A DNA stretch of 64,000 nucleotides from Paenibacillus chibensis (GTDB lineage Bacteria > Bacillota > Bacilli > Paenibacillales > Paenibacillaceae). Of the stretch, positions 1-7,982 are shown piece by piece (positions within the stretch are counted from its first letter, which is position 1; each line of letters starts with the position of its first letter). Location of the stretch: NCBI RefSeq assembly GCF_004001045.1, contig NZ_BIMK01000007.1, forward strand, positions 1 to 64,000, read 5' to 3'. Below the pieces are notes generated by a model. That model was not told where the DNA came from. It did no database searches and saw only the letters and a program-made list of their open reading frames with translations. Both the position numbers and the translations under genes were made by a program.

Positions 1-73
1 GGGGGTTTTCCAATGTCTATTCTAAGGGGTGCACTTCACTTGCAGGCACCGGCTTTTTTGATGATGAAGCTTT

Positions 74-808
74 TTATACTTTGGCAGCTAACAGCTCCGC
101 CAGACGATCCGGATAATCGGTAATAATACCGTCCACACCGGCGTCAAGCAGCCTCTGCATCTCTTGAACATCGTTCACGGTAAACGGATGATACACTTTT
201 CCAGAAGCCTTGGCGCCCTGCACGAACTCCGGTAGCACGGCATAGTGGTAGGCATGAAGCGCGTCTGCACGCAGCGTATCGGCATATTTCCACGGTTCAA
301 AAAGGCCTTCCATGTACAGGATACCGGTACGGATCTCCGGTGCCAGCTGTTTGCATAAATACAATGAGTAGTGATTGAAGCTTGATATCACGACCCTATC
401 TTCCATTTGAAACGCCCTTACGCGTTCGATGACCTTTTGTTCCAATCCTTCATACAAAATGACCCCGTTCTTCAGCTCGATGTTCACGATGATTCCGTGG
501 TCCTGCACAAACTCCAGCAGCTCATCCAGCGTCGGGATGGCCTCTCCCTGGAAAACCGGATCGAATTTGCCGCCTGCATCGAGGCTCCTCAGCTCCTGCA
601 GCGTATAATCCTTCACCCATCCGCTGCCGCTGGTCGTTCTCTCGAGGGTTTCATCATGAATCAGAACCATGTGACCGTCCTTTGTGAGCTGCACATCCGT
701 CTCTATGCCGGTGGCTCCCTGCTCCAATGCTTTTTTAAAAGCAGCCATCGTGTTCTCAGGGCACACCTTGGAAGAGCCCCTGTGCGCAAAATTAACCACG
801 TTTCCCAA
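74..808 (-). CDS. glycerophosphodiester phosphodiesterase (GDPD family)
   Basis: A 244-residue protein that should hydrolyse glycerophosphodiesters to glycerol-3-phosphate and an alcohol. The family signature is visible: FAHRGSS near residue 7, the ENT/AAF segment, the metal-binding ETDVQ near residue 37, VLIHDETLERTT near 48, and a later IELK. The C-terminal GVDGIITDYPDRL is the usual end of the TIM barrel. There is no signal peptide, so a cytosolic enzyme is likely. It is a typical host gene facing away from the small plus-strand gene at 985. Confidence 0.9.
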   Translation of the reverse strand: MGNVVNFAHRGSSKVCPENTMAAFKKALEQGATGIETDVQLTKDGHMVLIHDETLERTTSGSGWVKDYTLQELRSLDAGGKFDPVFQGEAIPTLDELLEFVQDHGIIVNIELKNGVILYEGLEQKVIERVRAFQMEDRVVISSFNHYSLYLCKQLAPEIRTGILYMEGLFEPWKYADTLRADALHAYHYAVLPEFVQGAKASGKVYHPFTVNDVQEMQRLLDAGVDGIITDYPDRLAELLAAKV

Positions 809-984
809 GCCTCATTCGCCTCCCTATGTACGTACATTTCCACAGCCATTATATTCCCCGAATGTCATGCCGATGTTAACAGCCAATTTTAACGCAGATC
901 TTGGTTCCCGTTCATCTTCTGTTAACAACTCTATTTTATCATGAAAACAGATAGAACAAAGGCTATGAATTGGAGGAGAATACT

Positions 985-1146
985 ATGATCGTTTTTGACG
1001 TCATCGTGCACGGCGAAGTAAAAGAAACCATCCGCCCCATCAGCCAGCGTCTGCATGCCATGCTCGCCCGGGTCACGGAAGAAGCGCGTCGGCTCAGTCT
1101 GCTGTATGGAACGCCTGTACAGGTAAACCGCCGCATCATCTATTAA
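985..1146 (+). CDS. small hypothetical protein, 53 aa
   Basis: A 53-codon reading frame starting MIVFDVIVHG and ending RRIIY, preceded by a good ribosome site (TTGGAGGAG, 7 bases before the ATG at 985). I do not recognise the family. It is soluble, basic toward the C terminus and has no membrane segment. It converges with the stress-protein gene, which ends 2 bases downstream. The strong ribosome site is the main reason for calling it. Confidence 0.5.
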   Translation: MIVFDVIVHGEVKETIRPISQRLHAMLARVTEEARRLSLLYGTPVQVNRRIIY

Positions 1147-1148
1147 TG

Positions 1149-1616
1149 CTAGATGGCTACCGCGTGATGTTCCTCTAAAATGGCGCGGATCCCCCGTCCG
1201 TCCCTGCGCTCGCATACCATCATGATGATGATGTGATCGTTCATCAGGCAACACTCGTATTTTTGGGCGTCTTCCTCGGGAATGCCAAGTCCGATCAACC
1301 CCACCACCAAACCATCCGTTTTAGTTCCAATCTCCGCTCCCGCCAGTTTTCTTGCCGCCGGTCCTATCACCCAGAGGATCTCCGACTGCAGCTCCATGCT
1401 GGTAATCAAATCTTTAATTTCACCAAACAGCCCCGTGTTGCCTATACCGGACTCCGGTTTTTTCAGCCCCGTATCCCGGCTGATGATCGAGAGCTCCTTT
1501 TTATTTTTTCCCAGGACGGATATATCCTTTTTCTCGTACCCCTTCTCCAAAAGCTGATAAATGGCCAAGGCGGCATCCTGTCTGGTGCGGTATACAGACA
1601 AAATAAGTTGCTTCAT
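1149..1616 (-). CDS. general stress protein 17M-like (YflT-like) domain protein
   Basis: About 155 residues. The N-terminal part (MKQLILSVYRTRQDAALAIY, then EKGYEKKDISVLGK) matches the heat-induced stress protein YflT / GSP17M fold, in which a ferredoxin-like domain is followed by a glycine-rich segment. Here that segment is GLVVGLIGLGIPEEDAQKYE, with a final acidic/His region. I use the ATG at 1614-1616, because the purine-rich GAGGAGGAGG sits 6 bases ahead of it; ATGs further upstream fall inside that ribosome site. Members of this family are usually under general-stress control, but no sigma-B promoter was identified here. Confidence 0.7.
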   Translation of the reverse strand: MKQLILSVYRTRQDAALAIYQLLEKGYEKKDISVLGKNKKELSIISRDTGLKKPESGIGNTGLFGEIKDLITSMELQSEILWVIGPAARKLAGAEIGTKTDGLVVGLIGLGIPEEDAQKYECCLMNDHIIIMMVCERRDGRGIRAILEEHHAVAI

Positions 1617-1881
1617 CCTCATCCTCCTCCTCAATCCTTTATATTTTCGTATGTAATAGCTTTACCCTTTGCCAGCGCATTAAAAAACACCCTGTCGGAA
1701 TTCTAGGCCCAGAGAGTCCAAAATCTAAGCATGAACCGAAGTTCACAGGAGTAATAATGACCAGCAGGCATATCGGACCATAACGCGCAGCTGCCGGGAT
1801 GAATCAGCCGCCTCTATATTGGTTAAAAGGGTATAGAGATAAAAATATGAATGGTATACATAGAAAGCTGGGGGGATTCGC

Positions 1882-2964
1882 TTGCTGCAAAGCAAATATT
1901 TTCGTACATGTCTGGGAGTTATTTTCGCGCTTCTGATTATTTACCTGGGCTCCAAAGTCAGTTTCATATTCAATCCGGTCGTTCTGTTGTTCAATATCAT
2001 GATCGTACCGGTCATGCTTGCCGGTTTCATGTACTACCTTCTCCGCCCCATCGTAAATTTTCTTGAAAAACACCGCTGGCCGCGGCCCATCTCCATCCTG
2101 CTCATCTACCTGGTTTTTGTGGGACTCATCGTTTTGTTCTCGATTCTGGTGTGGCCGACGCTGCGCGAACAGGTCATTAATTTTGCCGATAACGCTCCCT
2201 ATTTTGTGCAAGACCTCCAAAAGCAGTTTGAAAAGCTCCAGCAAAACCGCTTTATCTCCAAAATGATACCGAGCGAATCCGATCTGACGGCGAAAATCAG
2301 CGAATATCTCAACAAGCTGATCACTACGGTTACCAATTCGGTGTCGAACTTTATTTCGGTCGTCTCCAACGTCGTTGTCATTATCGCTACCGTGCCCATC
2401 GTCCTCTATTACATGCTGAAGGAAAGCAGCAAGCTGATGCCTATTCTGCTGCACCTGCTGCCGCGCAAATACCGCAAGGACGGACATGAAGCGCTGCGGG
2501 AAATCGACTCGGCGCTGAGCAATTTCATTGTGGGACGCGTCCTGCTGAATATCATCCTTGGGGCGCTCATGTACATCGGGTTTTTGATTATCGGGCTGCC
2601 ATACTCGCTTCTGCTTGCACTGATCTCGATCGTTCTGAACCTGATCCCGTATGTCGGGGCCGTCATCGCTTCCGTTCCCGTCGTCATTGTCGGCTTTATC
2701 GACTCCCCTTCGACGGCGATATGGTCACTTGTGGTCATCGTGGTCGCGCAGCAGATTCAGGATAACCTGCTAACGCCGATCATCTACGGCAAACAGCTCG
2801 ATATCCATCCGCTGACAACCATCGTCCTGCTCCTGATCGGCGGCGACATTTCCGGCATTCTCGGCGTGATTCTGGCCATTCCGGTCTATATGGTCGCCAA
2901 AATCATCATTGTCCGCATCTATAACCTTTTCCTATCCGAAAAAGTGGATGACATGATGGAATGA
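1882..2964 (+). CDS. AI-2E family transporter (PerM/YhhT-type permease)
   Basis: A 360-residue integral membrane protein with about eight predicted hydrophobic segments, clustered at residues 10-80, 155-180 and 210-345. The conserved C-terminal block ends in PLTTIVLLLIGGDISGILGVILAIP, typical of the AI-2E/UPF0118 family. Members have been linked to autoinducer-2 export, Na+/H+ exchange or general efflux, so the substrate cannot be read from sequence. Translation probably starts at the TTG at 1882, 6-7 bases after a GGGGGG purine run. A palindromic terminator follows directly. Confidence 0.85.
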   Translation: MLQSKYFRTCLGVIFALLIIYLGSKVSFIFNPVVLLFNIMIVPVMLAGFMYYLLRPIVNFLEKHRWPRPISILLIYLVFVGLIVLFSILVWPTLREQVINFADNAPYFVQDLQKQFEKLQQNRFISKMIPSESDLTAKISEYLNKLITTVTNSVSNFISVVSNVVVIIATVPIVLYYMLKESSKLMPILLHLLPRKYRKDGHEALREIDSALSNFIVGRVLLNIILGALMYIGFLIIGLPYSLLLALISIVLNLIPYVGAVIASVPVVIVGFIDSPSTAIWSLVVIVVAQQIQDNLLTPIIYGKQLDIHPLTTIVLLLIGGDISGILGVILAIPVYMVAKIIIVRIYNLFLSEKVDDMME

Positions 2965-2995
2965 AAAAAGACGGGCTGATCAGCCCGCCTTTTTG
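2964..2995. terminator. bidirectional intrinsic terminator between the permease gene and ung
   Basis: A perfect palindrome, CGGGCTGATCAGCCCG (2972-2987), is flanked by an A-run on the left and CCTTTTT on the right. It can therefore end both the rightward permease transcript and the leftward ung transcript. Confidence 0.85.
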
Positions 2996-3003
2996 CGCAT
3001 GGT

Positions 3004-3681
3004 TCAGATGTTCGATAGGGTCCAATCAATTGGCTCCATGCCTTGCGATGCGAGAAAAGCGTTCGCTTTGGAGAATGGCCGGCTGCCAAAGAAACCGCGA
3101 TGCGCCGACAAAGGACTGGGATGCACCGACTCGAGCACCAGATGCTTGTGGCGGTCGATGAATGCGCCTTTTTTCTGGGCATGGCTTCCCCACAAAATAA
3201 ACACCACCGGCTTCTCCCGCTCGTTCAGCTTTTCGATGACCGCATCGGTAAACCGTTCCCAGCCGAGACCCTTATGCGAATTCGCCTGGCCGTCGCGCAC
3301 GGTCATCACCGTGTTCAACAGCAGCACGCCTTGCTTGGCCCATGGAACCAAATATCCGTTGTTCGGAATCGGTACTCCGAGATCGCTGTGCAGCTCTTTA
3401 TAGATGTTCACGAGGGATGGGGGGATTTTTACCCCAGGCAGCACGGAAAAGCTCAGCCCATGCGCCTGTCCCGGCCCGTGGTAAGGGTCCTGCCCTAAAA
3501 TGACGACTTTGGTATGTTCATAGGACGTCAGCTTCAGCGCCTGAAACAAATTCTCCTTGGAAGGATAGACCGTATGTAATTTATATTCCTTGGCAAGCGC
3601 GTAGCGCAGGTCGTTAAAGTACGGCTTATCCACTTCCTCCCTCAGCTGCTCGTCCCAATCATTATCAAACATCTCTTCCAT
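3004..3681 (-). CDS. ung: uracil-DNA glycosylase, family 1
   Basis: A 225-residue enzyme that removes uracil from DNA as the first step of base-excision repair. The catalytic [18 protein letters not shown] is near residue 63; LLLNTVMTV and the uracil-specificity FILWGSHAQ segment follow. The leucine-loop [18 protein letters not shown] is near residue 187. Length and motif order are those of bacterial Ung. It is part of the host flank; the prophage encodes a separate dUTPase at 44203. Confidence 0.97.
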   Translation of the reverse strand: MEEMFDNDWDEQLREEVDKPYFNDLRYALAKEYKLHTVYPSKENLFQALKLTSYEHTKVVILGQDPYHGPGQAHGLSFSVLPGVKIPPSLVNIYKELHSDLGVPIPNNGYLVPWAKQGVLLLNTVMTVRDGQANSHKGLGWERFTDAVIEKLNEREKPVVFILWGSHAQKKGAFIDRHKHLVLESVHPSPLSAHRGFFGSRPFSKANAFLASQGMEPIDWTLSNI

Positions 3682-3853
3682 TTCTCCTCTCCGGTGTCTC
3701 TACTATAATACTATATTAACCTATTACTTTAAGGTGACCCAAGCCTTTCTTGCTTTCTCCTGGATCACCTGTGCATCGAAATAGATAACCGGAGCGAATT
3801 CCCAGGCAACATACAGCCATATCTGCAGAATGTAAAATCCTGCATGATCCATA

Positions 3854-3882
3854 GAAAAATGAGCTTCCCCTTAGGGAAGCTC
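3854..3882 (-). terminator. intrinsic terminator downstream of ydhK
   Basis: An inverted repeat of GAGCTTCCC and GGGAAGCTC with a short loop. Read on the minus strand it is followed by ATTTTTC, placing it about 40 bases after the YdhK stop codon. Confidence 0.75.
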
Positions 3883-3919
3883 CTGGATATTCATTATGAG
3901 ATTGGCTTGTGCGGATGCA

Positions 3920-4537
3920 TCATTTTGCAGACAGTTCACTTTCGGTTACCCATTTATGGTTCTTTACCGGCTCTCCGCCTGTCGTCGGCGTATAATCCAC
4001 CATATATACAGTCGTCCGTTCAGCGGATTCGATCGTCGCTTCAGCACCTTTCATCCCTTTCATGTGATCGGATTCGAGCACCACGTGATCCCCTTTGGCA
4101 AAAGGCCTATCGCCTGCGTTCTTCAATTCCTCCTGAATTACCCATTTATGATTTTTGACGGGCTCTCCGCCCGTTGTCGGCGTATAATTGACAGCGTATA
4201 CCATGGTGTCATAGGCGCCGACGATCGTCGCTGTAGCACCTTTCATACCCGGCATGTGATCCGCGCTCATCACGGCTTGGCTCCCGATCGGAAAAGCGGG
4301 ATGGTCGGCCTTGCGCAGTCCCTGCGGTACCTCGCTTGAGCCCGAATGGTTCATTTCGGATTGATCCATTCCGCTATGATCCATCTCCGTATGCGAGTCA
4401 TTCATGGCAGCTTGACTGTCTTGCGCGGTGCTATGATCGGCTGTACTGCTGTCTGAAGCCGCATCCTTGCTGTCGTTTCCGCAGCCGCTTAAAGCTACCA
4501 TAAGCCCAATCCCCAGTACCGCGATTTGTTTCTTCAT
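3920..4537 (-). CDS. ydhK: YdhK family (DUF1541) lipoprotein
   Basis: About 205 residues. An N-terminal lipoprotein signal (MKKQIAVLGIG...ALSGCGN) gives a lipobox cysteine near residue 20. A low-complexity Met/His/Ser/Asp linker follows (repeats such as MDHSGMDQSEMNHSG), suggesting copper or other metal binding. The rest is two tandem DUF1541 domains, each with DHMxGMKGAxATI and YTPTTGGEPVKNHKWV. The two near-identical halves show internal duplication. I use the ATG at 4535-4537, 9 bases after GAGGAG; an in-frame GTG lies three codons upstream. It is probably anchored outside the cell and tied to metal stress. Confidence 0.85.
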   Translation of the reverse strand: MKKQIAVLGIGLMVALSGCGNDSKDAASDSSTADHSTAQDSQAAMNDSHTEMDHSGMDQSEMNHSGSSEVPQGLRKADHPAFPIGSQAVMSADHMPGMKGATATIVGAYDTMVYAVNYTPTTGGEPVKNHKWVIQEELKNAGDRPFAKGDHVVLESDHMKGMKGAEATIESAERTTVYMVDYTPTTGGEPVKNHKWVTESELSAK

Positions 4538-4635
4538 TCCATTCACTCCTCGTTAATATTGTCTGTAAATATAGTATACCCTCGATAGGTATATTACAAA
4601 CAACAAAACCATAAGTTTCACATTTTCGGCACATG

Positions 4636-4670
4636 AAAAAGCCCCGATGGGTAGAACCCATCGGGGCTTT
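4636..4670 (-). terminator. intrinsic terminator of the tRNA-Leu transcript
   Basis: A perfect 15-16-bp stem (AAAGCCCCGATGGGT and its complement) with a 3-base loop, followed by TTTTT on the minus strand. It lies 40 bases beyond the tRNA 3' end and ends transcripts coming from the prophage side or from the original tRNA gene. Confidence 0.85.
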
Positions 4671-4709
4671 GCTATGTACTGGATGGCCTCAATTCATCGA
4701 GGCTAAGGA

Positions 4710-4773
4710 TGCCGAGGACCGGGATCGAACCGGTACGGTAGTCACCTACCGCAGGATTTTAAGTCCTGTGCGC
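4710..4773 (-). tRNA. 3' part of tRNA-Leu(UAA): prophage attachment site
   Basis: Read on the minus strand, this segment gives CGCACAGGACTTAAAATCCTG, an anticodon arm with loop CTTAAAA and anticodon TAA. It is followed by a long variable arm (GGTAGGTGACTACC), the T arm ACCGG-TTCGATC-CCGGT and the acceptor end CCTCGGC-A. CCA is not encoded. The 5' half (acceptor start, D arm) is missing and replaced by unrelated AT-rich sequence. This is the layout of an integrative element inserted in a tRNA gene, where an identical 3' segment on the element restores the gene at its other end. That second copy is not in the window. Confidence 0.85.
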
Positions 4774-4962
4774 AATATATACGTTAAAAACCGCGTCACA
4801 GCGGCATTTTATTCGCATGTTACTCGTTAAATCTTCGCTAACTACACGAGGACCTCATCGTTCATTTATACGTGATGTATTTTCGTAGCCCGCGGTACTG
4901 TGCGCTTGGCCACACGCTTTATTATACGTTAGTTTGAGCGTTTCTACAATCTATGCGTCTTG
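4774..4962. other. gap between the att site and the first prophage gene
   Basis: About 190 bases with no convincing reading frame or ribosome site. It includes TTAAATCTTCGCTA (4827-4840), a motif that recurs in other noncoding gaps of this prophage. It may contain integrase arm sites, but this is only positional inference. Confidence 0.4.
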
Positions 4963-5574
4963 CTATCGTTTTATGCGCGCCATCATCTCGTCAATACTCG
5001 CCTGATACACCGGAAATGGACGCACCCCAACGTTATATTTTTTATCACCGGTCTCCGCGATTATCCACACGTACGGGAACACTTTCTTATTCGCAGGCTG
5101 CCACGCCGCCCGTTCCCACTCGCCGGAATTGTAATACGCCTCAAATCGGTTCAACTTTTCCGCCATGTACTTATCCGTATATGTCGTCCGCTGGACCTCG
5201 ATATACCACGGTGACGCTTTCCATATCGCAAACACATCCGGTTCCGGCCGCCCCTTCCCGCCAAGCTTCGGCTCGACCTCGAATACTCGCGGCACCTCTG
5301 CGTTCCGTAGCCGTCGGTACACGTCCGCGATCGCAAGGAAATGCGCCACCTTTTGCGAGTCTGGCTTCATGCGCTGCTCCTGCGGAAAGTAAACGTACTT
5401 ACGCCGATCCGTCGCGCATTTAACGTGGCCGTCCCGCCGCAGCCGCTTGAGCACGAGGTTCGTCTGCGTAATGGGATGGCGTGTGTGAGCGAAGTATAAT
5501 TCCGCAATGTCATCGCGCGTCAGGCATCTGAAACGTTCGAGGTCCGCCAGTATCGCTTTATCACGCGTATTCAT
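4963..5574 (-). CDS. replication-relaxation family protein
   Basis: A 203-residue protein with a winged-helix N terminus (DKAILADLERFRCLTRDDIA, then NLVLKRLRRDGHV) followed by an alpha/beta part containing EPDVFAIW and YIEVQRT. The E-x-D and E-V-Q spacing is suggestive of a nuclease-like core. This is the architecture of the replication-relaxation family known from Gram-positive plasmids and integrative elements. It overlaps the FtsK-like gene by 4 bases (ATGA), so the two are translationally coupled. It is the last gene before the att site. Confidence 0.7.
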   Translation of the reverse strand: MNTRDKAILADLERFRCLTRDDIAELYFAHTRHPITQTNLVLKRLRRDGHVKCATDRRKYVYFPQEQRMKPDSQKVAHFLAIADVYRRLRNAEVPRVFEVEPKLGGKGRPEPDVFAIWKASPWYIEVQRTTYTDKYMAEKLNRFEAYYNSGEWERAAWQPANKKVFPYVWIIAETGDKKYNVGVRPFPVYQASIDEMMARIKR

Positions 5575-6785
5575 TCGAGTACCCCCAATTCGATAATATC
5601 CGCTGGATCTTCCGCAGGTTCCGGCGCAGACTTAGATTCCTCCGCGCGTTTATACGGCTTCAACAGCTCCCGCGCGGCCTCTAACGTTAAGTGCGGCCCC
5701 TGTACGTAAGTCAGTCCGTTAAATTTAAGCACCAGGCGCCCCTTCTCATCGTTTGATATCGCGGACGCCTCGTCGCTACCGATCGCAATCCGGCTGTTTA
5801 TTGCGTCTGCCTGGCGGAAGGATATGCGAACCGTTAGATTGTTCTTCAGCTTGCCGTCGAGTACGTCCGCGTCCGGCCGCTGCATCGATAGTATAAGGAA
5901 TACGCCGAGCGCGCGGCCAATCGTACTTATCCGCTCTATTCCGTCCATAATACGCTTCACGCCTTTTATTAGCGCAACCTCATCGATAGCCAGCACGATA
6001 TAAGGCGGCCGCTTATCCGTCGGCAAGTCGTTAATGTGCGCCACCTCAGCCGCGGCCAATAATGACCCACGACGTTTCATCTCCCGCCCTAGAAACATCA
6101 ATGTGCGTTCCAAGTCGCGTTCTTCCGTTACCACTTCGCGGGCTATGCCTTTGAATACGTGAAATTCCGAGTCCTTCATGTCGGCGCAGTACAATTCGAG
6201 ACGGTCGCCGCAGCTCCGTATTAGCGTCGTAAGTACCGAGCGCAGGCCCGCCGATTTGCCGCCGCCGGTCTCTCCGGATATAAGCAGATGAGGATTCCGG
6301 ATCATATCGTACGTGACATCGCCAGCCCTCGATTTCCCCACGTATATCGGCAGATCCATTCCGAGTACACACTCCGCAACGGCCTCCGCGTCATAATCGA
6401 ACGTGGTCAGCGGTCCATTGTAGACGCGCATCACGAATGTTCGCGCATCCTCGGCCGTCGTGATTTCCGCATATTGTCCGAACACTTGGCGGAATAGCCA
6501 CGCATGCTCTACGATGACTGCCGGGTCCAGTCCTACCGGAAGCACAAACGCGGCTTCTTTTCGATCGAGATAAATGTTCACGCGCTTGACCGACGGGTAC
6601 GACCGCAGCACTCGTCCTTTATATCCGATGATCTTGCGGTACAAGTCGCCGGTCCGGAATAGTCCGTTGAGATCACGCCTGAACTTTTGATCCGGCATCC
6701 CGCGCCATACGAGCCAGGCCGCCGTACTGCTTCCGCCAACTCCGATTAACTTTGCGGCCGCCGCCGTCACTCCGCTCACTACCAT
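5571..6785 (-). CDS. FtsK/SpoIIIE (HerA-like) DNA-translocase domain protein
   Basis: A 404-residue P-loop ATPase. Walker A is LISGETGGGKSAGLRS at about residues 171-186 and Walker B is YIVLAIDEVALI near 260. LSMQRPDADVLDG, an FtsK-type sensor segment, follows near 300. A hydrophobic N terminus (VSGVTAAAAKLIGVGG) may attach it to the membrane. Family members move double-stranded DNA, either in cell division or as coupling proteins in plasmid and ICE transfer. Its pairing with a replication-relaxation protein next to att resembles ICE or plasmid modules more than a classical phage gene. Confidence 0.8.
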   Translation of the reverse strand: MVVSGVTAAAAKLIGVGGSSTAAWLVWRGMPDQKFRRDLNGLFRTGDLYRKIIGYKGRVLRSYPSVKRVNIYLDRKEAAFVLPVGLDPAVIVEHAWLFRQVFGQYAEITTAEDARTFVMRVYNGPLTTFDYDAEAVAECVLGMDLPIYVGKSRAGDVTYDMIRNPHLLISGETGGGKSAGLRSVLTTLIRSCGDRLELYCADMKDSEFHVFKGIAREVVTEERDLERTLMFLGREMKRRGSLLAAAEVAHINDLPTDKRPPYIVLAIDEVALIKGVKRIMDGIERISTIGRALGVFLILSMQRPDADVLDGKLKNNLTVRISFRQADAINSRIAIGSDEASAISNDEKGRLVLKFNGLTYVQGPHLTLEAARELLKPYKRAEESKSAPEPAEDPADIIELGVLE

Positions 6786-6874
6786 TCGCGCCGCTCCTTA
6801 CATAATTTATTTTCCGCGTCACAACGCGATAAAAAGCCCGTATTACATATGTCGTGAAACATACGCAATTGCAT
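6779..6874 (-). CDS. possible 31-aa cysteine-containing protein
   Basis: A short frame containing FHDICNTGFLSRCDAENKLC, with three cysteines spaced like a small metal-binding motif. It overlaps the start of the FtsK-like gene, whose AAGGAG ribosome site lies within it, suggesting coupling. No strong ribosome site precedes its own ATG. I cannot name a family. Confidence 0.35.
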   Translation of the reverse strand: MQLRMFHDICNTGFLSRCDAENKLCKERREW

Positions 6875-6900
6875 ACGTAAACCAGCCGTAATTACATACG

Positions 6901-7110
6901 TCACCAGGGCACGTGAAGGCCAAATGCGTGCCCCAACATCCGCAGCGCTATCCGCCATTGGTACAAGGCAATGCAACCGCAAATTACATACGTAGACATC
7001 CGGATAAGGACGACCCGACCTCCGTGGCCGGCACGCTCCACTTTGCGCTCGATCGCGTGTGAGACGACACCGACGACAGCCAACTGGACAAACGGAACCA
7101 AGCTAACCAT
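6901..7110 (-). CDS. small two-helix membrane protein
   Basis: 69 residues with two hydrophobic segments, VSLVPFVQLAVVGVVSHAI at the N terminus and VICGCIALYQWRIALRMLG near residue 42, joined by a basic loop. AAAGGAGAG stands 8 bases before the ATG at 7108-7110, which fixes the start. It is probably the first gene of the leftward att-proximal operon and is divergent from the HTH gene at 7241. The family was not recognised. Confidence 0.6.
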   Translation of the reverse strand: MVSLVPFVQLAVVGVVSHAIERKVERAGHGGRVVLIRMSTYVICGCIALYQWRIALRMLGHAFGLHVPW

Positions 7111-7240
7111 ATCAACACTCTCCTTTGTGTTTGTGTGATAGATACATATGTAGGTCAGCTTGGTTATCTTTCCGCATTTTTGCGGAAGTGCTCGTATAAA
7201 AATTGATAGACTCGTCCACGCTATGGATGAGGTGATCGAA
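7111..7240. promoter_or_regulatory. divergent control region with an 18-bp palindrome
   Basis: An intergenic region between divergent genes. It holds the perfect inverted repeat TTCCGCA-TTTT-TGCGGAA at 7170-7187, a likely operator for the adjacent HTH protein. A shorter CCGC-GAGTT-GCGG repeat near 60823 is similar in style. Confidence 0.45.
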
Positions 7241-7465
7241 ATGGGACTCGGGAAAAGGCGGAGTAAGTATGGCGCATTCCTCGATCGGAGGAACATTCCG
7301 CAGGAACGAATACGCGAGATAACGAAGCTCGGCCGCGATACGCTCACACGCGTCTGTAACAATCCGTCGTACTACCCAAACGGAACATCTATGCGCAAAT
7401 TGGTCGATGCCGCACGTAAACTATCCGGAGAGAACGTAAGCGCTGACGATTTCTGGCCGATGTAA
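7241..7465 (+). CDS. XRE-like helix-turn-helix regulator
   Basis: 74 residues. GKRRSKYGAFLDRRNIPQE is followed by the helix-turn-helix RIREITKLGRDTLTRVCNN and a C-terminal acidic end. It is a single-domain Cro/CI-like DNA-binding protein with no dimerisation or protease domain. The ATG at 7241 follows GAGGTG by 6 bases; the longer open frame upstream lacks a ribosome site. Its position in a divergent region beside the att end suggests control of the att-proximal operon. Confidence 0.65.
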   Translation: MGLGKRRSKYGAFLDRRNIPQERIREITKLGRDTLTRVCNNPSYYPNGTSMRKLVDAARKLSGENVSADDFWPM

Positions 7466-7470
7466 TGTCG

Positions 7471-7499
7471 TTGCTGATCTGACCGAATCGCGCTATAAT
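7471..7499 (+). promoter_or_regulatory. sigma-A-type promoter
   Basis: TTGCTG (7471-7476), a 17-base spacer, then TATAAT (7494-7499). It lies 35 bases before the ATG of the 140-aa gene at 7535. The -10 is perfect and the -35 matches four of six bases. Confidence 0.75.
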
Positions 7500-7534
7500 T
7501 ACGAATGTACGTTCGCAATAAAGGAGGCGCCACC

Positions 7535-7957
7535 ATGCCGCCAGGAATCACCGAAGAGGATCACGCGCTCATCAAACCGTATATATTACTTCCGATCGTA
7601 TTGTCGGCGTTCGAGCGCGATATCAGCGTCATCAATGCCGCGGTAAAGACACCGGAGCCTTATGCGGAGATCATAACGGCCGCAATGGACCGCGTTACAT
7701 ACGATTTAACGGAGCTACGGCGCGAGTTTAAGCAACGCGGCATAAAAGTTCTCGATATGCAGCGGACGGAGCGCGGGTATGAGGCGCAGTATTTGTGTCG
7801 GGGATATCAGCGGAAGTTTGCGTTATTGGACGGACTCGTGCGAGCTGAGGGCGGAATATTGATGCGGAAGTATCTCGGATTGGATACGGACAACATGGAG
7901 AAGTTGCGGTCGCTTGACGCAAAATTAGGCGGAGGCAAAATAAAAGACCGCCCATAA
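7535..7957 (+). CDS. prophage hypothetical protein, 140 aa
   Basis: A helical, charged, soluble protein (MPPGITEEDHALIKPYI, then LTELRREFKQRGIKVLD, then LCRGYQRKFALLDGL). The family is often seen in Bacillota prophages but I cannot assign a function. The ATG at 7535 is 7 bases after AAAGGAGG; ten in-frame codons upstream are ignored because they lie between promoter and ribosome site. With its own consensus promoter on the strand opposite the lytic genes, it is probably expressed in the lysogen. Confidence 0.6.
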   Translation: MPPGITEEDHALIKPYILLPIVLSAFERDISVINAAVKTPEPYAEIITAAMDRVTYDLTELRREFKQRGIKVLDMQRTERGYEAQYLCRGYQRKFALLDGLVRAEGGILMRKYLGLDTDNMEKLRSLDAKLGGGKIKDRP

Positions 7958-7966
7958 TGAGCGGTC
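7937..7966 (-). terminator. intrinsic terminator after the DUF4352-like gene
   Basis: GACCGC (7946-7951) pairs with GCGGTC (7961-7966). Read on the minus strand it is followed by TTTTATTTT. It overlaps the stop codon of the convergent plus-strand gene and may slow readthrough both ways. Confidence 0.65.
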
Positions 7967-7982
7967 CTACTTGCGTTTACGG

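Noticed and set aside
931-1254. 107-codon frame opposite the 53-aa gene and stress-protein end
   Set aside because: His/Asp-rich composition of antisense type and no ribosome site; the 53-codon plus-strand frame has a strong one.
1804-2487. 227-codon antisense frame in the permease gene
   Set aside because: Gln/His/Asn-rich antisense of a membrane protein; the permease frame is clear.
7170-7187. intrinsic terminator
   Set aside because: A perfect TTCCGCA/TGCGGAA stem but no T-run on either strand and it lies between divergent genes; an operator is more likely.
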